The translations under genes and the position numbers were made by a program. From positions 210,707 to 274,706 of the forward strand of contig MEHQ01001895.1 of assembly GCA_008828725.1 (NCBI GenBank): a stretch of 64,000 nucleotides of DNA. Direction: 5' to 3'. Below are positions 1 to 12,986 of the stretch, piece by piece. Source of the stretch: Saccharina japonica (lineage: Eukaryota; Sar; Phaeophyceae; Laminariales; Laminariaceae). The notes under the pieces are model-generated. The model was not told the origin of the DNA. It saw nothing but the letters and a program-made list of their open reading frames with translations, and ran no database searches. The first letter of the stretch is position 1. Each line of letters starts with the position of its first letter.

Positions 1-530
1 TGACATGGGAGCACGCGATGGAGCACGTGCAGACGCCACAGGTCTCGCCTGCGGTAGGAGCTACGCGATACGGCCATGGCCTGTACAGGAGGCTCACGAG
101 GGGAAAATTCGGGTGGCGAACGAGACTGTGGCGATAAATATCTAGCAAAAACGCTGGACCGATGTTCACAGAAGCACCAGGATACCTCGTCGAGCCGCGA
201 CGGCGATATCATAACTTCTAGATTTGTCCCGAGGGTGCCACTTGGACGGCTAGCACTGCTTGGTCTGAGGCATGTCAGGCGCTCTATTTGTGTGTGAAGC
301 TATCCTCTGTACCAGGAGCACTCGCTGCCTACGTGACGGTACCCCTGTCCTAGAGTCCAGCTGCACAAGTCCCGAGGCAAATTCCATGGGTTACTTTCTG
401 TTGCGGCCTGTTCCAGGATCGGGTGCCTAAGAAGTCGGTCGGACACAAAACCGCTAAAACAGCATGGAATGGAACGAACGAACGCGAATAATCTCGTTCC
501 GTGCCAGCCATTCCAAGCTATCGAATGGAG
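1..530. other. No supported gene
   Basis: Unique-looking mixed-composition DNA. A 73-codon open frame at 76-297 has no recognisable motif and no splice context, so I do not call it. Confidence 0.4.
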
Positions 531-1385
531 TTAAGACACGGCCTCAGTCTATTAATTGGAATTGACTAGACTGGAACTGACCAGACAACATATTTCGGAG
601 GATGCCTATTAAATTAAATATCTCGGGACAAAACAAGTGGCGGCGGATTACATTAAGCCTTGGACAATAGACATCGCAATAGACTATTGCGCCCACAATA
701 AACCCACCGAAAAGTTTATTAATTGAAATGAAGCGGACAATTGATTCCTAACATATTATTGCAATTGGAATAGCAAAGACAACAACATATTGTAGTCCGC
801 CTAATCGGAATTGCTTAGGCAATTGTTTTAGAGCTCTGTTAATTAACTGGAATTGTCTCCTGAAACTTTTTGTCTCCGCAGACTCCAATGCTCTATTGCT
901 TTTTCAATAGGATATGGGACCTACCCACAATAGACTTGATTTTACAGTAGATCTTCCGGATGTCCATGTGAATGGAATTGGTCGAGATATTGCTTTCGTG
1001 ATGCATCTATTAATAGGAATGGTTCGGCCAATAAGTTTGTGTCCTGCCCTTCCAATAGATATTGTTTCAGCAAATATATTCTGGTCTTGTCTACTAATTG
1101 GAATGGTTCAATCAAACCGTGTCTGCTCTGACCTTCCAATTGCAACTGTTTCAAGAAATTATTTGTGTTCTTGTCTATTAATAGGAATGGTTGGATGGAT
1201 AAGTTTCTGCCCTGACCTTCCAATATAAATTGTTTCAACAATTAGTTTAAGGTCTTGCCTATCAGTAGGAATGGTTTGGTCGATAAGTTTCTGTCCTGAC
1301 CTTCCAAATTATGTTTTTGGTTGGTCCAATAGGGTTTGTCCTGATCTTCCAATTGTCAGTGTTCGATCATTTTTTTCTGACCTCG
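531..1385 (-). repeat. Degenerate minisatellite, first orientation
   Basis: Diverged units of roughly 43-50 bp carry the core TCTATTAATAGGAATGG followed by TGTCC-type spacers. The core is the reverse complement of the unit found downstream at 1386-1975, so the array changes orientation near 1385. The open frames here are by-products of the repeat. Confidence 0.6.
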
Positions 1386-3061
1386 ACAATTCCACTTAAT
1401 AGACCGTACTTGAAATAATTTGGTTGGACAATTTCAATTGATAGACAGCACTCGAAACAAATTGGCTGGACAATTCCGACTAATAGATCCCACTCGAAAT
1501 AATTTGACTAGGTACTTCCAATTCATAGACATCACTCGAAATCATTTAGTTGAACAATTGCATTTAATTGGCATCCTTCTAAAGCAATTGTCTCGGCAAT
1601 TCCAATTAATAGACAGCACACGAAATCAGTTGTAGGCACAATTCCAGTGAGTAGACAGCACCCAAAACCAGTTGCCCGGACAATTTCAATTAGTCTACTT
1701 CAATCGAAATCATTTGGTTGGGCAAATCCAATTAATACACAGCATCCGAAATCAATTGTAGCCACAATAGACTACAGTAATACGAATAGTCCAAAGAATT
1801 GCCCAGGCAATTCCGATTAATTGACAGCACCCAAAATCACCTGTCTGGACAATTCCAATTAGTAGACAGCATCCAAAATGAATTACCCAGACAATTCCAA
1901 TGAATGTACTCCAATCCAAATCATTTGGTTGGGCAATTCCAATTAATAGACAACACTCAAAAATAATTATAGACACAAGACTATTGAAATAGGATTTGTC
2001 CAGGGTGCGATATATACTCGTAGTGCTGTAAATGTGTTGTACCAGGCCCGTCAAATTCCGACAGCGGTGATGGAGCCTGCATCTATCAAGTATTAATAGT
2101 CGTGCCGACGGCTCTCCTGCTTGCCCTTGGTGCCCGCGACAAATATGCGGTTCGCCATCGTGTAGTGAACGAGCGCGGATGTCCTGGTGCTGACTTGGTG
2201 TGTTGTGGTGTGGTTTAATATCTGTAGCTAATCTTGGTTAGGTATTTTTTTGTCGGTTCACCGGCCCTTTTACGAGAGCAGTACAGGGCGCGAATTTAGG
2301 AACAGGGTATTATTTAAGGGGCCCCTTCGGGCAAAAAATATTAAATATTAGAGCAAACAAATATCAAATCCTTTTTTTGCACTTGCTATACTTTTCTGGT
2401 TTAATTTCTACCTTTTCATGACTCCCGACGGAAAACGACATTTCTCTGGTTCCAATGCTCAGACTGCCGACCGATGAGTAGTTTTAGAGAGCTCAAGTAA
2501 TGTCAACATTTGTGTCTCAGGAGGCGTATCGATCAGACGCCTTTATATCACGAAAAGTGTCTCTTACTCAAAAACGACTCGCCATACCCTGGTACCCAAA
2601 GACAAATTTGAAAAATGGCAGTTTCTCCGGCTGCTGATACTGTTTAACTCAGATTTTCGACGAGGACGCCGAGCACTGGTAGGTAAACCTACCTGGGCCT
2701 CTAGTTCGACCGTCCGTAGCGTCCTACGTGGCCACAGCAGAGTGTAGATACTGTGGAGCACTTTCGTTTCGTGATGCAAACACAGCAATGCCTACGCTCC
2801 CTTGCAGATCCAAGAGCCCCAACACCTCCTAGAGACTATAACGAACAAGCTATACGTTGGTCGGTCGGCGGTCTGAGCATTAGAACTGGAGCTATGCATG
2901 TTAGCTACGCCGTGTTTGGTACGGAGTACTAATATGGTGTTATTATACCAGAAATAGTATTGTTGTAAAAAAAACGATCTATCTATTATATATAGTTCGT
3001 CTGATGCCCAAAAAACAATACTTTAATCAAGTGATCTTTGATGCCCACTTTATCATAGCAA
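811..3061 (+). repeat. Direct segmental duplication, copy A (2.25 kb)
   Basis: This block is repeated essentially identically at 7053-9303 with a constant offset of 6242. It includes part of the minisatellite, about 1 kb without a recognised gene (1976-2977) and the 5' end of a Helitron. Beyond 3061 the copies drift through small indels but remain related through the Helitron body. Confidence 0.9.
1386..1975 (+). repeat. Degenerate minisatellite, opposite orientation
   Basis: Units of about 43 bp have the form ACAATTCCAATTAATAGACA, then GCACTCGAAATCA, then TTTGGTTGG. At least ten diverged units are visible. Spurious open frames show repeating FQLIDSTRN-like peptides that follow the DNA period. 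Confidence 0.7.
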
Positions 3062-6000
3062 CTTAGAGTGGAGCAAAAGCAAACAAAAAAATTATCTTTT
3101 TTTTTCTCCCACACATTCAAAGCACGCTTCTCCCTACGCCGCAATGCCCGACACCGTCTTCTCACGTCGCAGGCTGGCATACTGTAGTACAACTCGTACG
3201 TGCGCCGTGCTTGTCGTCGTGGCCACAGCGATTCGCGGCTGCTCTACGTACGAGTATTGCAGCAGTGCGGTTGTGCTAAGATTGTGTCGTCCATCCTCGC
3301 TCTGGTCACCTATACTCGTATCGTATGATACGTACGTCGCCTTCTTTGTCACCGTGCATGACGAAAGCACCACTGCTTTAGAAACGGACGGGGTCTCTTG
3401 AGGGCCCCTAAATAACATCCCCTCCTCCTGCCTCTGCTCGTGTTCAAAGCCGTCCCGAGTTCGCGAAGCTTTGTCATGTTGCATGGCCTACTTACCAGGT
3501 ACCAGGGGTGGTCCTGAGGAAAACAAGCATACATACATTTTCCACCCCATACCAGGTACCAGGTACCAGAGATCACCAGCAACCGTCCTCAAGCCAAGCA
3601 CCGCCACCATCACCACCGCCACCATATATATAGTTCGTCTGATGCCCAAAGAAAACAATACTTTAATCAAGTGATCTTTGATGCCCATTTATCATCAGCA
3701 ACTTAGAGTGGAGCAAATGCAACAAACAAAAAACATGTTTTTTTCCCACTACGTTCTAAAACGCAGCTTCTCCCTACGCCGGCATGCCCGGCACCGTCTT
3801 CTTACGTCGCAGGCTGGGCATACTGTAGTACAACTCGCTACGTGCGCCGTGCCTGTCGTCGTGGCCACAGCGATTCGTGGCTGCTCTACGTACGGATTGC
3901 AGCAGTGCGGTTGCACTTGTAACCTTTGCTGAGATTGTATCGTTCATCCTCGCTCTAGTCGTACTCGTATCGTATGATACGTACGTGCCTTCTGTCGCCG
4001 TACGCGACGAAAGACACCACTGCTTTAGAAACGGACGAGGGTCTCTGAAGGCCCCTAGATAACCACCCCTCTCCTATCCTCTGCTCGTGTTCAAACCCGT
4101 CCCGAGTTCGCGAAGCTTGGTCATGTCGCATGCCTACTTTACCAGGTACACCAGGGGTGGTCCTGGGGAAAACAAGCATACATACGTATATCCACCCCAG
4201 TACCAGGTACCAGGTACGAGCAGGTACCAGAGATCACCAACAACCACTCCTCAAGCAAGCACCGCCACCATTACTACACCACCAGCTGAGACCAGCACAG
4301 CAGAAACTTCTGCTGACTAGTGGTGGTCGGTGGTGGTGGTTGGCTTTGCTGGTTTTGGTTTTGCACAAGAAATATCGATATCTCCGGATGGCAAGTTATG
4401 ACATTTATGCGAATGCGGGCAAATGTGTGAACAATGTGATACCAGGTATCATAACCAGGCTAGACGTGCCGCGAGACCTATAATCATTGACATAGCTCTT
4501 CGACGACATCACGTTCAAAGCGATGACCATGCAGCTCACGTGCATCCGCACCCATTACCATCGCTTAACAGCTGAGCACACTAGTACGACATTCAGCAGA
4601 AACGTTGTCACTGGTGGTGGTGGTGCTGGTGGTGGTGTGTTTTTGTTTTGGTTTCTAAAACAAATCTCGATCACTCTGCGATGGCAAGAAATAGACGATT
4701 TTTGTGAATGCGGCGCAATTAGGTGATACCAGGATACCAGGATCATACCAGGCTAGACGGTGCCGCGAGACACCATATAGTAGCTCTTCAACGACACACC
4801 ACGTTCAGCGCCATGCACAGGTGACATGCTCACGTGATATCCTCGCGAGCCTGCATCATGCTGTAATCATGCTGTCTGTGCACGCACGTATATACGTATA
4901 AAAAAACCCTAACTTAGTCTTGTTGCGTATGTCTTCAAATAAATGTATGCGTATATGTTTCCAATCTGTCTTGTCCGTTCACGGAACAGCAACGTACCGC
5001 CTTGCGTTTTTCGGTTTGCGCAATCCTCTGCTGTGCGGTGCTGTGGCGACTTCTTCTCTTGAATTTATTTCATTGTACGTACATACAATGTGCCTACTGT
5101 ATAACGTACATACAATTGCTGCCTGCTGTATATTACGTAACGCAGAGTATGCAGTATCTTGTGCCCTGTTATAGTTTTCACGAAAAACTCGGTATGCATG
5201 CATGCACATGAGTCAAATGATCTCGTCATCAATCAGCACAGCCACAGTCTCGCGAGGGATTTTGCAAGGCCCTTTCGCTATAGACAGCGAGACAACCGAC
5301 AACAACAAACAACGTGCTCTCAGGAACAGCCAGCCCCCCCCCTGTCCCCCCTGGCAATCTATTTCTAAATATGTTTTCCATCAAACAACCCGCATTGATT
5401 CGGAGTCAATCCCCTTCGTTTCTATTTCCTTAACAATTTGTACTCCTATTAAGAATCTTCCACAGACTGCTCCGAGTATACTCTATACTCCGAGTATACT
5501 CGGAGTATCGAGTATTTTTCGTACTCCGAGTACTGAGAGTATTAGAGTACTGGTGGCCTAATACTTCGGAGTACTTGGAGTATGAACAGTACTGCAAGGC
5601 CCAAATCACTCCGACTACTGGGAGTATGAGCAGTACTTATACTCGAGTATACAAGCAGTACTCGGAGTAAAACATACTACGTAAATTACTCGGAGTACTC
5701 GGAGTATCGAAGTATTGGACACCGAAATACTGCGAGTGCACAAAGTACCTGAAGTATTTTTTCTCGAAAATACTCTAATATTACTCCGAGGTAATGGGAG
5801 CATCTGTGAATTGTGAAATGCTATAAACGCCAGTCACATGCTCCCAGAACCTGGGGGGAATGACGGCCGAGTCTTTCAAATGATGCAAAGATGCTCCTAA
5901 CGTACTTCACACTCCGAGTATACTCCGAGTATCGAGTACATTTCGTACTCCGAGTACTTATAGTATTAGAGTACTGGCGGCCTGAATACTCGGAGTACTT

Positions 6001-6366
6001 GGAGTATGAGAGTACTGAAGCCCCAAATACACGGAGTACACGGAAGGAGTATGCGCAGTATCGGACCCTGAAATACTCGGAGTACATAGCAGTATCGAAA
6101 GTGTTCATACCCAAAGTACTCCGAGTACGAGCAGAGTATCCCGGAGTATTGAACCCCGAAATACTCCGAGTACACGAAGTACCTGAAGTATGCTTTTCTC
6201 CAATACTCCTTACTTTACTTCAAGGTACTCGGAGCATCTGTGGAATATTCGTCGTCAATTTGTTTCCAATTTTATCCCTATTATTTTTTTTTGAGCCTCT
6301 TATCATCTTACTACTTGCTTCAATGGCCCTACCGCCGTGGGGGCGGGAGGGCCTCTTATTCCCTAG
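2978..6366 (+). mobile_element. Non-autonomous Helitron H1
   Basis: The 5' end is TCTATCTATTATATATAG, preceded by A. The 3' end is CTAG followed by T, which fits insertion between A and T. A GC hairpin at 6325-6353 (GGCCCT/AGGGCC plus CCGCC/GGCGG stems) sits nine bases before CTAG. These are the textbook Helitron end signals. No Rep/helicase frame is visible, so it is non-autonomous. The interior contains a repeated 5' segment (from about 3625), TACCAGG-rich stretches, and GAGTACTC palindrome arrays, which may be later insertions. Confidence 0.75.
5484..6243 (+). repeat. Palindrome-rich GAGTACTCGGAGTA array, two units
   Basis: Two related units (about 5484-5805 and 5908-6243) are made of overlapping palindromes such as TACTCCGAGTA and AGTACTCGGAGTA. 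They are separated by a shared spacer containing GGGAGCATCTGTGAATT and a conserved stretch with ATGACGGCCGAGTCTTT. Relatives lie at 12437-12960 and, inverted, at 31638-31885. Confidence 0.75.
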
Positions 6367-7052
6367 TTAGTATATATATCTTTTCAACACTTCAAGTTCA
6401 GCTCAATACGTCACTCGTTATTTTTTTATGGGACCGAAGGCCCATGGAAGGCCTCCCTAACATAGTAATAGGTTCAGCTGCTGGTATTTACAAGGAAATC
6501 ATAAATTGGAGAGCGTTTCGTATATTGAAGTTATAGCGCTTGAGGAGGCACCCTCTCATAATAAAAATGCCATTTTGCCTTTTCCCTAGTTTCCCTTTTT
6601 ATACGGTGTCCTGCACTACTGTTGTACTGGTATGCAAACTTTGCAAGATCTGCAAGAAAAACTTGGCAAGNTTTCTGTAGGGTACGTAAATAACTATACC
6701 CGGGTTTTTTCCAGGGTATTATTAGTACCCTACAAAGAACTTCTGTGAGTTCTGTGCGACACTCATACCCGTACCCGGAACTTCTGCAAGTTTTTTACGC
6801 CCGTGCCACAATGCCCCGGATACGGGTACAACGTTTTTATACCTGTATGGAACTTCTGTGAGTTCTGTACGCCCGTGCCACAATACCCGGAACTCTGTGA
6901 GTTCCTGGTAAGGCGTGGGTCTTAACGAGCAAATAAAAAAGAAAAAAAAAAAATGAAAATGACGAACAGCCTTTTGTTTTTTGATAAAAAAAACGCAGTT
7001 GAGTCCAAACGACAGCCAACTTTATCTGAAAAAAAAAACGAAAATAGAAGTN
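6367..7052 (+). repeat. CCGGAACTTCTGT-type repeat region with two unknown bases
   Basis: Repeats of CCCGGAACTTCTGTGAGTT followed by TACGCCCGTGCC run from about 6735 to 6910, then A-rich DNA. A related block in inverted arrangement lies at 11930-12410. Single N bases occur at 6671 and 7052, the second directly before duplication copy B. No gene is supported. Confidence 0.6.
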
Positions 7053-9303
7053 TTGCTTAGGCAATTGTTTTAGAGCTCTGTTAATTAACTGGAATTGTCT
7101 CCTGAAACTTTTTGTCTCCGCAGACTCCAATGCTCTATTGCTTTTTCAATAGGATATGGGACCTACCCACAATAGACTTGATTTTACAGTAGATCTTCCG
7201 GATGTCCATGTGAATGGAATTGGTCGAGATATTGCTTTCGTGATGCATCTATTAATAGGAATGGTTCGGCCAATAAGTTTGTGTCCTGCCCTTCCAATAG
7301 ATATTGTTTCAGCAAATATATTCTGGTCTTGTCTACTAATTGGAATGGTTCAATCAAACCGTGTCTGCTCTGACCTTCCAATTGCAACTGTTTCAAGAAA
7401 TTATTTGTGTTCTTGTCTATTAATAGGAATGGTTGGATGGATAAGTTTCTGCCCTGACCTTCCAATATAAATTGTTTCAACAATTAGTTTAAGGTCTTGC
7501 CTATCAGTAGGAATGGTTTGGTCGATAAGTTTCTGTCCTGACCTTCCAAATTATGTTTTTGGTTGGTCCAATAGGGTTTGTCCTGATCTTCCAATTGTCA
7601 GTGTTCGATCATTTTTTTCTGACCTCGACAATTCCACTTAATAGACCGTACTTGAAATAATTTGGTTGGACAATTTCAATTGATAGACAGCACTCGAAAC
7701 AAATTGGCTGGACAATTCCGACTAATAGATCCCACTCGAAATAATTTGACTAGGTACTTCCAATTCATAGACATCACTCGAAATCATTTAGTTGAACAAT
7801 TGCATTTAATTGGCATCCTTCTAAAGCAATTGTCTCGGCAATTCCAATTAATAGACAGCACACGAAATCAGTTGTAGGCACAATTCCAGTGAGTAGACAG
7901 CACCCAAAACCAGTTGCCCGGACAATTTCAATTAGTCTACTTCAATCGAAATCATTTGGTTGGGCAAATCCAATTAATACACAGCATCCGAAATCAATTG
8001 TAGCCACAATAGACTACAGTAATACGAATAGTCCAAAGAATTGCCCAGGCAATTCCGATTAATTGACAGCACCCAAAATCACCTGTCTGGACAATTCCAA
8101 TTAGTAGACAGCATCCAAAATGAATTACCCAGACAATTCCAATGAATGTACTCCAATCCAAATCATTTGGTTGGGCAATTCCAATTAATAGACAACACTC
8201 AAAAATAATTATAGACACAAGACTATTGAAATAGGATTTGTCCAGGGTGCGATATATACTCGTAGTGCTGTAAATGTGTTGTACCAGGCCCGTCAAATTC
8301 CGACAGCGGTGATGGAGCCTGCATCTATCAAGTATTAATAGTCGTGCCGACGGCTCTCCTGCTTGCCCTTGGTGCCCGCGACAAATATGCGGTTCGCCAT
8401 CGTGTAGTGAACGAGCGCGGATGTCCTGGTGCTGACTTGGTGTGTTGTGGTGTGGTTTAATATCTGTAGCTAATCTTGGTTAGGTATTTTTTTGTCGGTT
8501 CACCGGCCCTTTTACGAGAGCAGTACAGGGCGCGAATTTAGGAACAGGGTATTATTTAAGGGGCCCCTTCGGGCAAAAAATATTAAATATTAGAGCAAAC
8601 AAATATCAAATCCTTTTTTTGCACTTGCTATACTTTTCTGGTTTAATTTCTACCTTTTCATGACTCCCGACGGAAAACGACATTTCTCTGGTTCCAATGC
8701 TCAGACTGCCGACCGATGAGTAGTTTTAGAGAGCTCAAGTAATGTCAACATTTGTGTCTCAGGAGGCGTATCGATCAGACGCCTTTATATCACGAAAAGT
8801 GTCTCTTACTCAAAAACGACTCGCCATACCCTGGTACCCAAAGACAAATTTGAAAAATGGCAGTTTCTCCGGCTGCTGATACTGTTTAACTCAGATTTTC
8901 GACGAGGACGCCGAGCACTGGTAGGTAAACCTACCTGGGCCTCTAGTTCGACCGTCCGTAGCGTCCTACGTGGCCACAGCAGAGTGTAGATACTGTGGAG
9001 CACTTTCGTTTCGTGATGCAAACACAGCAATGCCTACGCTCCCTTGCAGATCCAAGAGCCCCAACACCTCCTAGAGACTATAACGAACAAGCTATACGTT
9101 GGTCGGTCGGCGGTCTGAGCATTAGAACTGGAGCTATGCATGTTAGCTACGCCGTGTTTGGTACGGAGTACTAATATGGTGTTATTATACCAGAAATAGT
9201 ATTGTTGTAAAAAAAACGATCTATCTATTATATATAGTTCGTCTGATGCCCAAAAAACAATACTTTAATCAAGTGATCTTTGATGCCCACTTTATCATAG
9301 CAA
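7053..9303 (+). repeat. Direct segmental duplication, copy B
   Basis: Near-identical to 811-3061 (offset 6242). It starts immediately after the N at 7052, so the left border may be an assembly join rather than a biological breakpoint. Confidence 0.9.
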
Positions 9304-11284
9304 TTAGAGTAGCGCTGATGAAAAAAAAAATGTATATTTTTCTCCCACACATTCAAAGCACGCTTCTCCCTACGCCGCAATGCCCGACACCGTCTTCTCA
9401 CGTCGCAGGCTGGCATACTGTAGTACAACTCGTACGTGCGCCGTGCTTGTCGTCGTGGCCACAGCGATTCGCGGCTGCTCTACGTACGAGTATTGCAGCA
9501 GTGCGGTTGTGCTAAGATTGTGTCGTCCTCGCTCTGGTCACCTACTCGTATCGTATGATACGTACGTCGCCTTTTTTGTCACCGTGCGCGACGAAAGCAC
9601 CACTCCTTTAGAAACGGACGGGGTCTCTGAAGACCCCTAAATAACATCTCCTCCTCCTGCCTCTGCTCGTGTTCAAAGCCGTCCCGAGTTCGCGAAGCTT
9701 GGCCATGTTGCATGGCCTACTTACCAGGTACCAGGGGTGGTCCTGAGGAAAACAAGCATACATACATATTCCACCCCATACCAGGTACCAGGTAGCAGGT
9801 ACCAGAGAGCATCAACAACCGTCCTCAAGTCAAGCACCGCCACCATCACCACCACCACCACCAGCTGAGCACCAGCAGCAGCAGAAACGTGTCGCTGGTG
9901 GTGGTGGTGGTGGTTGTGTTTGCAGGTAAACCCAAATATCGATCACTCTCGAAGGGATGGCAAGAAATAGACCATTTTGTCGAATGCGGCGCAATACTCG
10001 TAATGTGATACCAGGTATCATACGACCAGGCTAGACCGTGCCGCGAGATTCTATCATAGCTCTTCGACGATACATCACGTTCAGAGCGATGCTCAGGTGA
10101 CATGCTCACGTGACATTCTCATGAGCCTGCATCATGCTGTCATCATGCTGTCTGTGCACGTACATACGTACGTACGTACATAAAATGTTTCTGTTGTATA
10201 TACGTACGTACGAAAATTAACTACGTACCAGGTACGATATATAGGCTGCTGCAGCAGTGCGACGACCACACTGCTGCCGTACGTATACCTGGGGACACTC
10301 AGGTCAGCATTCCCGTATTCCCGGACAGCAAGACGGACTGAAATGACTACTTCGGTACGAATGAAAGTGTGATGTATGGAGATTTATTCGTTTCAAAATG
10401 ACACCTAACTGTCGAGAGCGCATATTATAGCGTGGGTAAGCACAATTCGACGAAGAGTTGACGAGGGAAGAAATTGCTGAAATTTCTCGCGGTAAAAAGC
10501 AAGGCAAGCTCGTAGTGGGGGAGGAGGGAGAAGAGCCTACTTTGTGACCCCGGATCTGAGTTACGACTAGGAAGGAGAGAGAAAGGAAGGGCGAAGATAA
10601 TAAATGGGATGGACAAAAAAAAAACATGTACGATTACGTATGTAACACAGCCAGCAACCAAATAATGCTGCAGAGTAGTATTGTGCCCTGTAATATTTTT
10701 CACGAAAAATCGGTATGCATGCATGCACGAGTCAAATGATCTCGATCATCAGCACAAGCCAGTCTCGCGAGCGGTTTTGCAAGACCCTTTCGCGATGACC
10801 GCGAGACAGCCGACAACAACAAACAACTTTTTTATATTATTTTTTTTTATATCCTCCGGCGGATGGGTAAAAATAAAGCTTCACGCCCTCCACACTTCCA
10901 CGTCTCACTGCGTGTCGTGTGTCAAATCACTCCCATGCCCCTCTCAGAAGTATCAGCCCTTGCTGCCTTACGACTCCGGAGACTTGGAGCATGTTGACCC
11001 GACACACAACAAACAACGTGTGCTCTCAGGAACGAACCAGCCCCCCCTGCCCACATCTATTATAAAAATGTTTTCCACCAAACAACCCGCATTGATTCGG
11101 AGTCAATCCCCAATCGTTTGCTATTTCCTTGACCATATATTTGTATTCCTACTAAGAATATTCGTAGTCATTTGTTTCCTATGTATTCCTGCATATTATT
11201 TTTAATTTGAGCCTCTCTTATCTCCATTCTACTTGCTTTAATGGCCCTACCGCCGTGGGGGCGGGAGGGCCTCTTATTCCCTAG
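9220..11284 (+). mobile_element. Non-autonomous Helitron H2
   Basis: It has the same ends as H1: A then TCTATCTATTATATATAG on the left, and a GC hairpin at 11243-11271 followed by CTCTTATTCC and CTAG on the right, with T after it. It is shorter than H1 (2.07 versus 3.39 kb) because it lacks the repeated 5' segment and the GAGTACTC arrays. It contains a headless SINE at 10374-10624. No replicase is visible. Confidence 0.75.
10374..10624 (+). mobile_element. SINE, shared-body family, head lost
   Basis: The body contains TGTCGAGAGCGCATATTATA, GACGAGGGAAGAAA, GTGACCCCGGATCTGAG and the tail GAAGATAATAAATGGGATGG, ending in an A run. The tRNA-like head seen in other copies is not recognisable upstream. 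Confidence 0.75.
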
Positions 11285-11288
11285 TATA

Positions 11289-11510
11289 TCTATCTATTAT
11301 ATATAGTTCGTTGATGCCCAAAAAACAATACTTTAATCAAGTGATCTTTGATGCCCACTTTATCATAGCAACTTAGAGTTGGAATCAAATGCAAACAAAC
11401 AAAAAAACATTTTTTTTGTCCCACACACGTTCAAAACGCACGCTTTCCCTACGCCGGCATGCCCGGCACCGTCTTCTTACGTCGCAGGCTGGGATACTGT
11501 AAAAAACTCG
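11289..11510 (+). mobile_element. Helitron H3, 5' end only
   Basis: TCTATCTATTATATATAG begins four bases after the CTAG end of H2 and is again preceded by A. The Helitron 5' region is followed to about 11510, where similarity to H1/H2 stops. I could not find its 3' hairpin/CTAG end. Confidence 0.65.
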
Positions 11511-11895
11511 CGGTGCAACTTCTTTTTTGAATCACGGAATAGTTCAACCGCCACCGCATATGGACTCGCGGCGAATGCACCCAACGACGCAGCTGCACAA
11601 ACCCAACTCGCACGCGCGAGGCACCCCTGAGAGCAAGCGGTGCTCGTGGTCCAACCCGCTCCCTCGGGAAGGCCCTGGAAGTTGTGTTTGAGTCCTCGCC
11701 GTTTGTCGGCAGACATTGGGCCGCTCTCTGGCACCCCCATCGCAAAATATATCGCCACAGGCACCTCCTGACCCTCTGGTTTCTTGCATAGGCACAGCTT
11801 GGTTATACCCTACCGATAGATGCTGGCTTTGATGGCGCACGAGCCCTGCAGCAGCCCCACGCACTACTCCACCCACCGTGCGCTTGCGAACAGGT
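11511..11895 (-). other. GC-rich gene-like fragment, unassigned
   Basis: GC-rich DNA unlike its surroundings starts where the Helitron H3 5' region ends. Several overlapping frames are open on the minus strand (for example 11544-11876 and 11477-11764), none with a recognised motif. Capture of a host gene fragment by the Helitron is possible, but no source gene is identified. Confidence 0.25.
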
Positions 11896-11929
11896 CATCC
11901 TATGTTCCTCTTGGCGCTGATATCCCATA

Positions 11930-12410
11930 ATCAGATAATATTGCACCCCTTTTCATTAAAAAAAAACCCTCTGGCAATAAAAAAAAACGAAAAAAAAAAA
12001 CTGAGTTTTCGGGATCTCTACTGCTGTTTTTTGCTGTTTGACCAATGAGGCTCGAATATTCTTTAGTTCTGCTTTTCGTTTTTATTTTCATTTTTTATTT
12101 TCATTTTTTATTTTCATTTTTTATTTGCTCGTTAAGACGGGCCCTAACACTCTCATACCCGTACCCGGAACTTCTGTAAGTTCTGTACGTACGACATCTA
12201 TACCCGTACCCGGAACTTCTGTACCATGTTCTATACGCCCAACAATACCCAGGGTAAGGGTGCAACTAGTTTATACCGGCACGGAACTTATGTGAGTTCA
12301 GTACGCCTGTGTCACAACACCTCGAACTTCTGTGAGTTCTGTAATACATTCATACCCGTACCCGGAACTTCTGTAAGTTATGTGACACTCCCATACCCGT
12401 ACCCCAAATC
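11930..12410 (+). repeat. TTTTCATTTTTTA and CCCGTACCCGGAACTTCTG repeats
   Basis: An A/T-rich run with three or four TTTTCATTTTTTA units ends at TTTGCTCGTTAAGAC. It is followed by at least four diverged copies of ATACCCGTACCCGGAACTTC. The order is the reverse of 6735-6960, so the two blocks form a long-range inverted pair. Confidence 0.6.
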
Positions 12411-12436
12411 CACAAACCCTACAGAACACAACGAGA

Positions 12437-12960
12437 GTATTGAACACCGAAATACTGCGAGTACACAAAGTACCTGGAGTAATTTTCCCCCAAAATACTT
12501 AAATTATTCTTCCAGGTAATGGGAGCATCTGTGAATTTTGAAATGCTATAAACGCCAGTCACATACATGCTCCCAGAACCTGGGAGGGATGACGGCCGAG
12601 TCTTTTAAACGATGCAAAGATGCTCCTAAGATACTTCACACTCCGAGTATACTCCGAGTATCGAGTACATTTCGTACTCCGAGTACTGATAGTATTAAGA
12701 GTACTGGCGGCCTGAATGCTCGGAGTACTTGGAGTATGAGCAGTACTGAAGCCCCAAATACTGCGAGTACAAGGAGTACCCGCAGTATCGGACCCCGAAA
12801 TACTCCGACTATGGCAGTATCTGCAGTACAGAATCTCGAAATACTCCGAGTACGAGCAGTATTCCGTAGTACATAGAGTCCAAATACTGCGGGTAGACGA
12901 AGTACCTCAAGTATGCTATCCCCAATACTCCTTACTTTACTCCAAGGTACTCGGAGCATC
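12437..12960 (+). repeat. GAGTACTCGGAGTA palindrome array
   Basis: Same family as 5484-6243, including the GGGAGCATCTGTGAATTTTG spacer and the ATGACGGCCGAGTCTTT block. Long open frames on both strands here follow the repeat and are not genes. Confidence 0.7.
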
Positions 12961-12986
12961 TACTGCTGTGTAACCTTACCTTGTAT

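Noticed and set aside
2080-2200. Minus-strand peptide STRTSALVHYTMANRIFVAG resembling a recombinase or retroelement tail
   Set aside because: Too short, no catalytic residues identifiable and the upstream frame is not convincing; it lies in the 811-3061 duplication.
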